Source of the DNA: Chitinophagaceae bacterium
GTDB taxonomy: Bacteria; Bacteroidota; Bacteroidia; Chitinophagales; Chitinophagaceae
NCBI GenBank assembly: GCA_014379965.1
Contig: JACMKU010000212.1
Location: forward strand, 1-35,927
Length of the DNA: 35,927 nucleotides
Reading direction: 5' to 3'
Part shown: positions 33,856 through 35,927 of the stretch, in pieces
Layout: every line of letters begins with the position of its first letter
How positions within the stretch are numbered: position 1 is the first letter of the stretch
Translations under genes and position numbers: made by a program
The notes under the pieces: generated by a model
Told to the model about the DNA's origin: nothing
The model's database searches: none
Seen by the model: the letters and a program-made list of their open reading frames with translations, nothing else

Positions 33856-33884
33856 AATCTCCATCTCAGGAGGATTAGTAGGGT
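33856..33884 (+). promoter_or_regulatory. Strong Shine-Dalgarno sequence of tsf, can be masked by a hairpin
   Basis: AGGAGGA (33868-33874) lies 10 nt before the tsf ATG. It is the only strong Shine-Dalgarno sequence I noticed at a start codon in this window. AATCTCC (33856-33862) can pair with GGAGGATT (33869-33876) with one bulged base, which would hide it. Confidence 0.6.
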
Positions 33885-34721
33885 ATGAGTACAGTAACAA
33901 TAAGCGCACAGGATATCAACAAGCTCCGCCAGGCAACTGGTGCGGGAATGATGGATTGCCGCAAGGCTCTGACAGAAACAAATGGTGATTTCGAAGCAGC
34001 TATTGACTGGTTAAGGAAACAGGGTCAGAAAGTGGCAGCTAAAAGAAGTGATCGTGAAGCGAAGGAAGGTGTAGTGATCGCGAAGACGACTTCGGACAAC
34101 AAATCCGGTATCGTTGTATGCGTGAGCTGTGAAACAGACTTCGTATCGAAGAATGCAGACTTCGTCGCCTTTGGACAGACCATTGCCGATGCTGCAATTG
34201 CAAATAACGTAAAATCACTGGACGAACTTTTATCTGTTAAGGCCGGTAATGCTACCGTACAGGAATTGGTAAACGACAAGCTCGCTTCCATCGGTGAAAA
34301 GATAGGTGTAACTAAATTCGAGCGTGTAGATGCTCCATATGTAGCTTCTTACATCCACGGTGCATATCGCATTGGTGTATTGGTAGGCTTGAGCAAGGAT
34401 AGTGCAGAAGTAGGAAAGGATATTGCCATGCAGATCGCCGCTTTGAATCCCGTTGCCGTTGATGCCGCAAGCGTTCCTGCAAGCGTGATCAGCCGTGAGA
34501 AAGATATCATCGTCGAACTGATGAAACAGGATCCAAAGATGTCTGGCAAAACTGATGACATGCTTGCCAAGATCGCAGAAGGTAAGATGGGTGCATTCTT
34601 CAAAGAGCAGACGCTGACAGCGCAGGCCTTCGTGAAAGATGGCGGCAAGTCAGTAGCTGATTACCTGAAAGAGTCAGGAGACATCAAAGTGACCGAATTC
34701 AAAAGAGTAGCGCTCGGATAA
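33885..34721 (+). CDS. tsf: Elongation factor Ts
   Basis: The 278-residue guanine-nucleotide exchange factor for EF-Tu has the N-terminal UBA-like domain with the hallmark KLRQATGAGMMDCRKALTETNGDFEAAIDWLRKQG, the core motif VCVSCETDFVSKN (TDFV), and the dimerisation region. It lies 76 bp after rpsB and probably in the same transcript. A perfect intrinsic terminator follows 32 bp later. Confidence 0.98.
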   Translation: MSTVTISAQDINKLRQATGAGMMDCRKALTETNGDFEAAIDWLRKQGQKVAAKRSDREAKEGVVIAKTTSDNKSGIVVCVSCETDFVSKNADFVAFGQTIADAAIANNVKSLDELLSVKAGNATVQELVNDKLASIGEKIGVTKFERVDAPYVASYIHGAYRIGVLVGLSKDSAEVGKDIAMQIAALNPVAVDAASVPASVISREKDIIVELMKQDPKMSGKTDDMLAKIAEGKMGAFFKEQTLTAQAFVKDGGKSVADYLKESGDIKVTEFKRVALG

Positions 34722-34753
34722 TTTCCAGGCTAAAACTCAATTCATACATGAAT

Positions 34754-34789
34754 AGCGTCCCGATCAAGCCAGATCGGGACGCTTTTTTT
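34754..34789 (+). terminator. Intrinsic terminator after tsf
   Basis: AGCGTCCCGATC (34754-34765) and its exact complement (34772-34783) form a 12-bp stem with a 6-nt loop, and seven T follow. It is the strongest terminator in the window. Confidence 0.95.
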
Positions 34790-34803
34790 ATGTTTGTGGT
34801 ATC

Positions 34804-35607
34804 ATGATGGATCATTTCAGTTCATACTTCGAGGCCAATAAGGAACTCTGGAACAAGCGTACAGCCGTGCACAAGGATTCCAACTTTTATGATCTTGCCG
34901 CCTTCCGGGAAGGCAAAGATGTGCTGACGCCCATAGAGACAAGTGAACTTGGGGATGTAAAAGGCAAGACGATGCTTCACCTGCAGTGCCATTTCGGAAT
35001 GGACAGTCTCAACTGGGTGAGACGCGGGGCCAGGGTCACCGGCGTAGACATGTCTGATGAGGCCGTGAAAGAGGCCAGGAAGCTAAATGACGAGCTCGCC
35101 CTCGATGCGAAGTTCATATGCTGCAACGTCTACGATCTTCCCGAACACCTCGACGAGAAGTTTGATATAGTATTCACTTCCTATGGCGTAGTAGGCTGGC
35201 TGCCCGATCTTGAGAAGTGGGCCCAAATCATAAAACGTTACTTAAAACCCGGCGGCATATTCTACATGGCAGAATTCCATCCAGTGGTCTGGATGTTCGA
35301 TGATGAATTTACTCATATCAAATATCATTACGACAACCGCGAGATCATCGTCACGGAAAGCGAAGGGACGTATACCGATCGTGAGGCCGACATCCAGGGA
35401 AAAGAATATAGTTGGAATCATAGCATCAGTGAAGTGCTGAATGCTTTGTTATCGCAAGGTCTAAGGATTGAACAATTCAACGAGTTTACCTATTCTCCCT
35501 ATCCGTGTTTCAATAACATTGTACAGGGTGATGATGGGAATTGGAGGGTAAGGGGGATGGAGGGTAAGATTCCGATGGTTTATTCTGTTAGAGCGGTTAG
35601 AGGTTAG
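34804..35607 (+). CDS. Class I SAM-dependent methyltransferase
   Basis: The 267-residue cytoplasmic protein has a Rossmann-type fold. Motif I is MLHLQCHFGMDSLNW (57-71), the acidic end of strand 2 is VTGVD (78-82), and motif IV is DIVFTSYGVVGWLPDLEKW with the post-motif YLKPGGIFYMAEFHP. It belongs to the 'methyltransferase domain 25/11' group. The substrate is unknown; the WxxG/WLPDLE form is common in small-molecule methylases. The start is at 34804, or the next codon ATG at 34807. It sits between tsf and pyrH, normally neighbours, behind the tsf terminator, so it is a separate unit. Confidence 0.85.
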   Translation: MMDHFSSYFEANKELWNKRTAVHKDSNFYDLAAFREGKDVLTPIETSELGDVKGKTMLHLQCHFGMDSLNWVRRGARVTGVDMSDEAVKEARKLNDELALDAKFICCNVYDLPEHLDEKFDIVFTSYGVVGWLPDLEKWAQIIKRYLKPGGIFYMAEFHPVVWMFDDEFTHIKYHYDNREIIVTESEGTYTDREADIQGKEYSWNHSISEVLNALLSQGLRIEQFNEFTYSPYPCFNNIVQGDDGNWRVRGMEGKIPMVYSVRAVRG

Positions 35608-35616
35608 TGCTGCTAT

Positions 35617-35793
35617 CCTCGCTCCCGCTCTCGCACTCGCTCTGTTCCTGTTTCTGTTTTCTTCCATCGGTTTTTCTTAGACCCTTGAGCGAGAAACAGA
35701 GCGGGAGCGAGGAAGAGAAACAGGAACAGGAACAGAAACAGAAACAGAGCGAGAGCGAGGACGGCACTCACCGATGACCACTGACCACTCACT
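35617..35793. repeat. GAAACAGGAAC / CACTCACC composite inverted repeat (family 3, copy 2)
   Basis: A pyrimidine-rich left arm (35617-35660, CCTCGCTCCCGCTC and CTGTTCCTGTTTCTG) is roughly complementary to a longer purine-rich right arm (35687-35760), itself a string of GAAACA/GGAACA and GAGCGAG units. CACTCACC-type repetition (35765-35793) follows. The purine part and the CACTCACC part occur in the same order at 11028-11125. It fills the gap between the methyltransferase gene and the pyrH promoter. Confidence 0.8.
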
Positions 35794-35802
35794 ATTATCC
35801 CC

Positions 35803-35810
35803 TATCTTCG
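35803..35810 (+). promoter_or_regulatory. Candidate pyrH promoter, -7 box
   Basis: TATCTTCG matches TAnnTTTG except at one base, and CACCCC follows, 29 bp before the pyrH ATG. No convincing -33 box is seen. It is placed directly after the family 3 repeat. Confidence 0.4.
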
Positions 35811-35839
35811 CACCCCAATCTGTAACTAAATACCGGCTC

Positions 35840-35927
35840 ATGCTTCCAAAGTACAAACGTATTCTTCTCAAACTTTCCGGCGAATCTTTAATGGGTGATA
35901 AGAATTTTGGTCTCGATTCGACGGTCA
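35840..35927 (+). CDS. pyrH: UMP kinase, N-terminal part (runs off the window)
   Basis: The 29 complete codons read [20 protein letters not shown] and then KNFGLDSTV. The [14 protein letters not shown] segment is the nucleotide-binding start of bacterial UMP kinases (amino-acid kinase fold), which make UDP from UMP. The order rpsB-tsf-(methyltransferase)-pyrH agrees with the common rpsB-tsf-pyrH cluster. Start at the ATG 35840. Confidence 0.93.
   Translation, partial: MLPKYKRILLKLSGESLMGDKNFGLDSTV

Overview
The window looks like a chromosomal segment of a Bacteroidota species, most likely of the Chitinophagaceae type. The evidence is a complete susC-susD-susE-like operon, many lipoprotein and outer-membrane barrel genes, start sites that mostly lack a Shine-Dalgarno sequence, and candidate promoters of the TAnnTTTG kind. 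The genus assignment is inference.

Layout. (1) 1-3600: the start of a leftward SRPBCC-like gene, a purine-rich inverted repeat, then a rightward three-gene module: small anchored protein, PAP2/haloperoxidase-like lipoprotein, outer-membrane barrel. (2) 3690-8056: a sucrose operon with a GPH/MFS sugar transporter, a PfkB fructokinase and an amylosucrase. (3) 8156-12118, leftward: a GH37 trehalase, an MFS transporter and a LacI-type regulator. The sucrose and trehalose operons converge on a perfect 36-nt inverted repeat that supplies the stop codons of both terminal genes. (4) 12232-17663, leftward: a TonB-dependent receptor, a second PAP2/haloperoxidase-like lipoprotein, a barrel, and a close paralogue of the small anchored protein of region 1. 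(5) 17716-19749, leftward: a secreted GH65 hydrolase. (6) 19990-30778: a beta-1,4-galactan utilisation locus with SusC, SusD, a SusE/F-like surface lipoprotein, a GH53 endo-galactanase lipoprotein, and a 1126-residue fusion of a GH2 beta-galactosidase with a second GH53 domain. (7) 31036-35927: an HD phosphohydrolase, then rplM-rpsI, rpsB-tsf, a class I methyltransferase, and the beginning of pyrH.

How it works together. Sucrose would be imported, split by amylosucrase into glucan and fructose, and the fructose phosphorylated. Trehalose would be imported and hydrolysed in the cytoplasm. LacI-like operator sequences lie 62-80 bp upstream of the sucrose transporter, the trehalose transporter and the GH65 gene, which suggests one alpha-glucoside regulon run by the single LacI-type gene present. 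The galactan locus has the gene content of the characterised galactan locus of Bacteroides thetaiotaomicron, but no hybrid two-component or other dedicated regulator is visible.

The least explained parts are: (a) the recurring module of small anchored protein, PAP2-like lipoprotein and barrel, present twice; (b) a PAP2-like protein with an ungapped internal duplication in which the first copy has lost its catalytic residues; (c) the GH2-GH53 fusion; (d) three sequence-unrelated families of long, internally repetitive intergenic repeats at gene ends, most of them inverted; and (e) translation-start signals in the ribosomal-protein region, including a Shine-Dalgarno sequence that can be masked by a hairpin before tsf.
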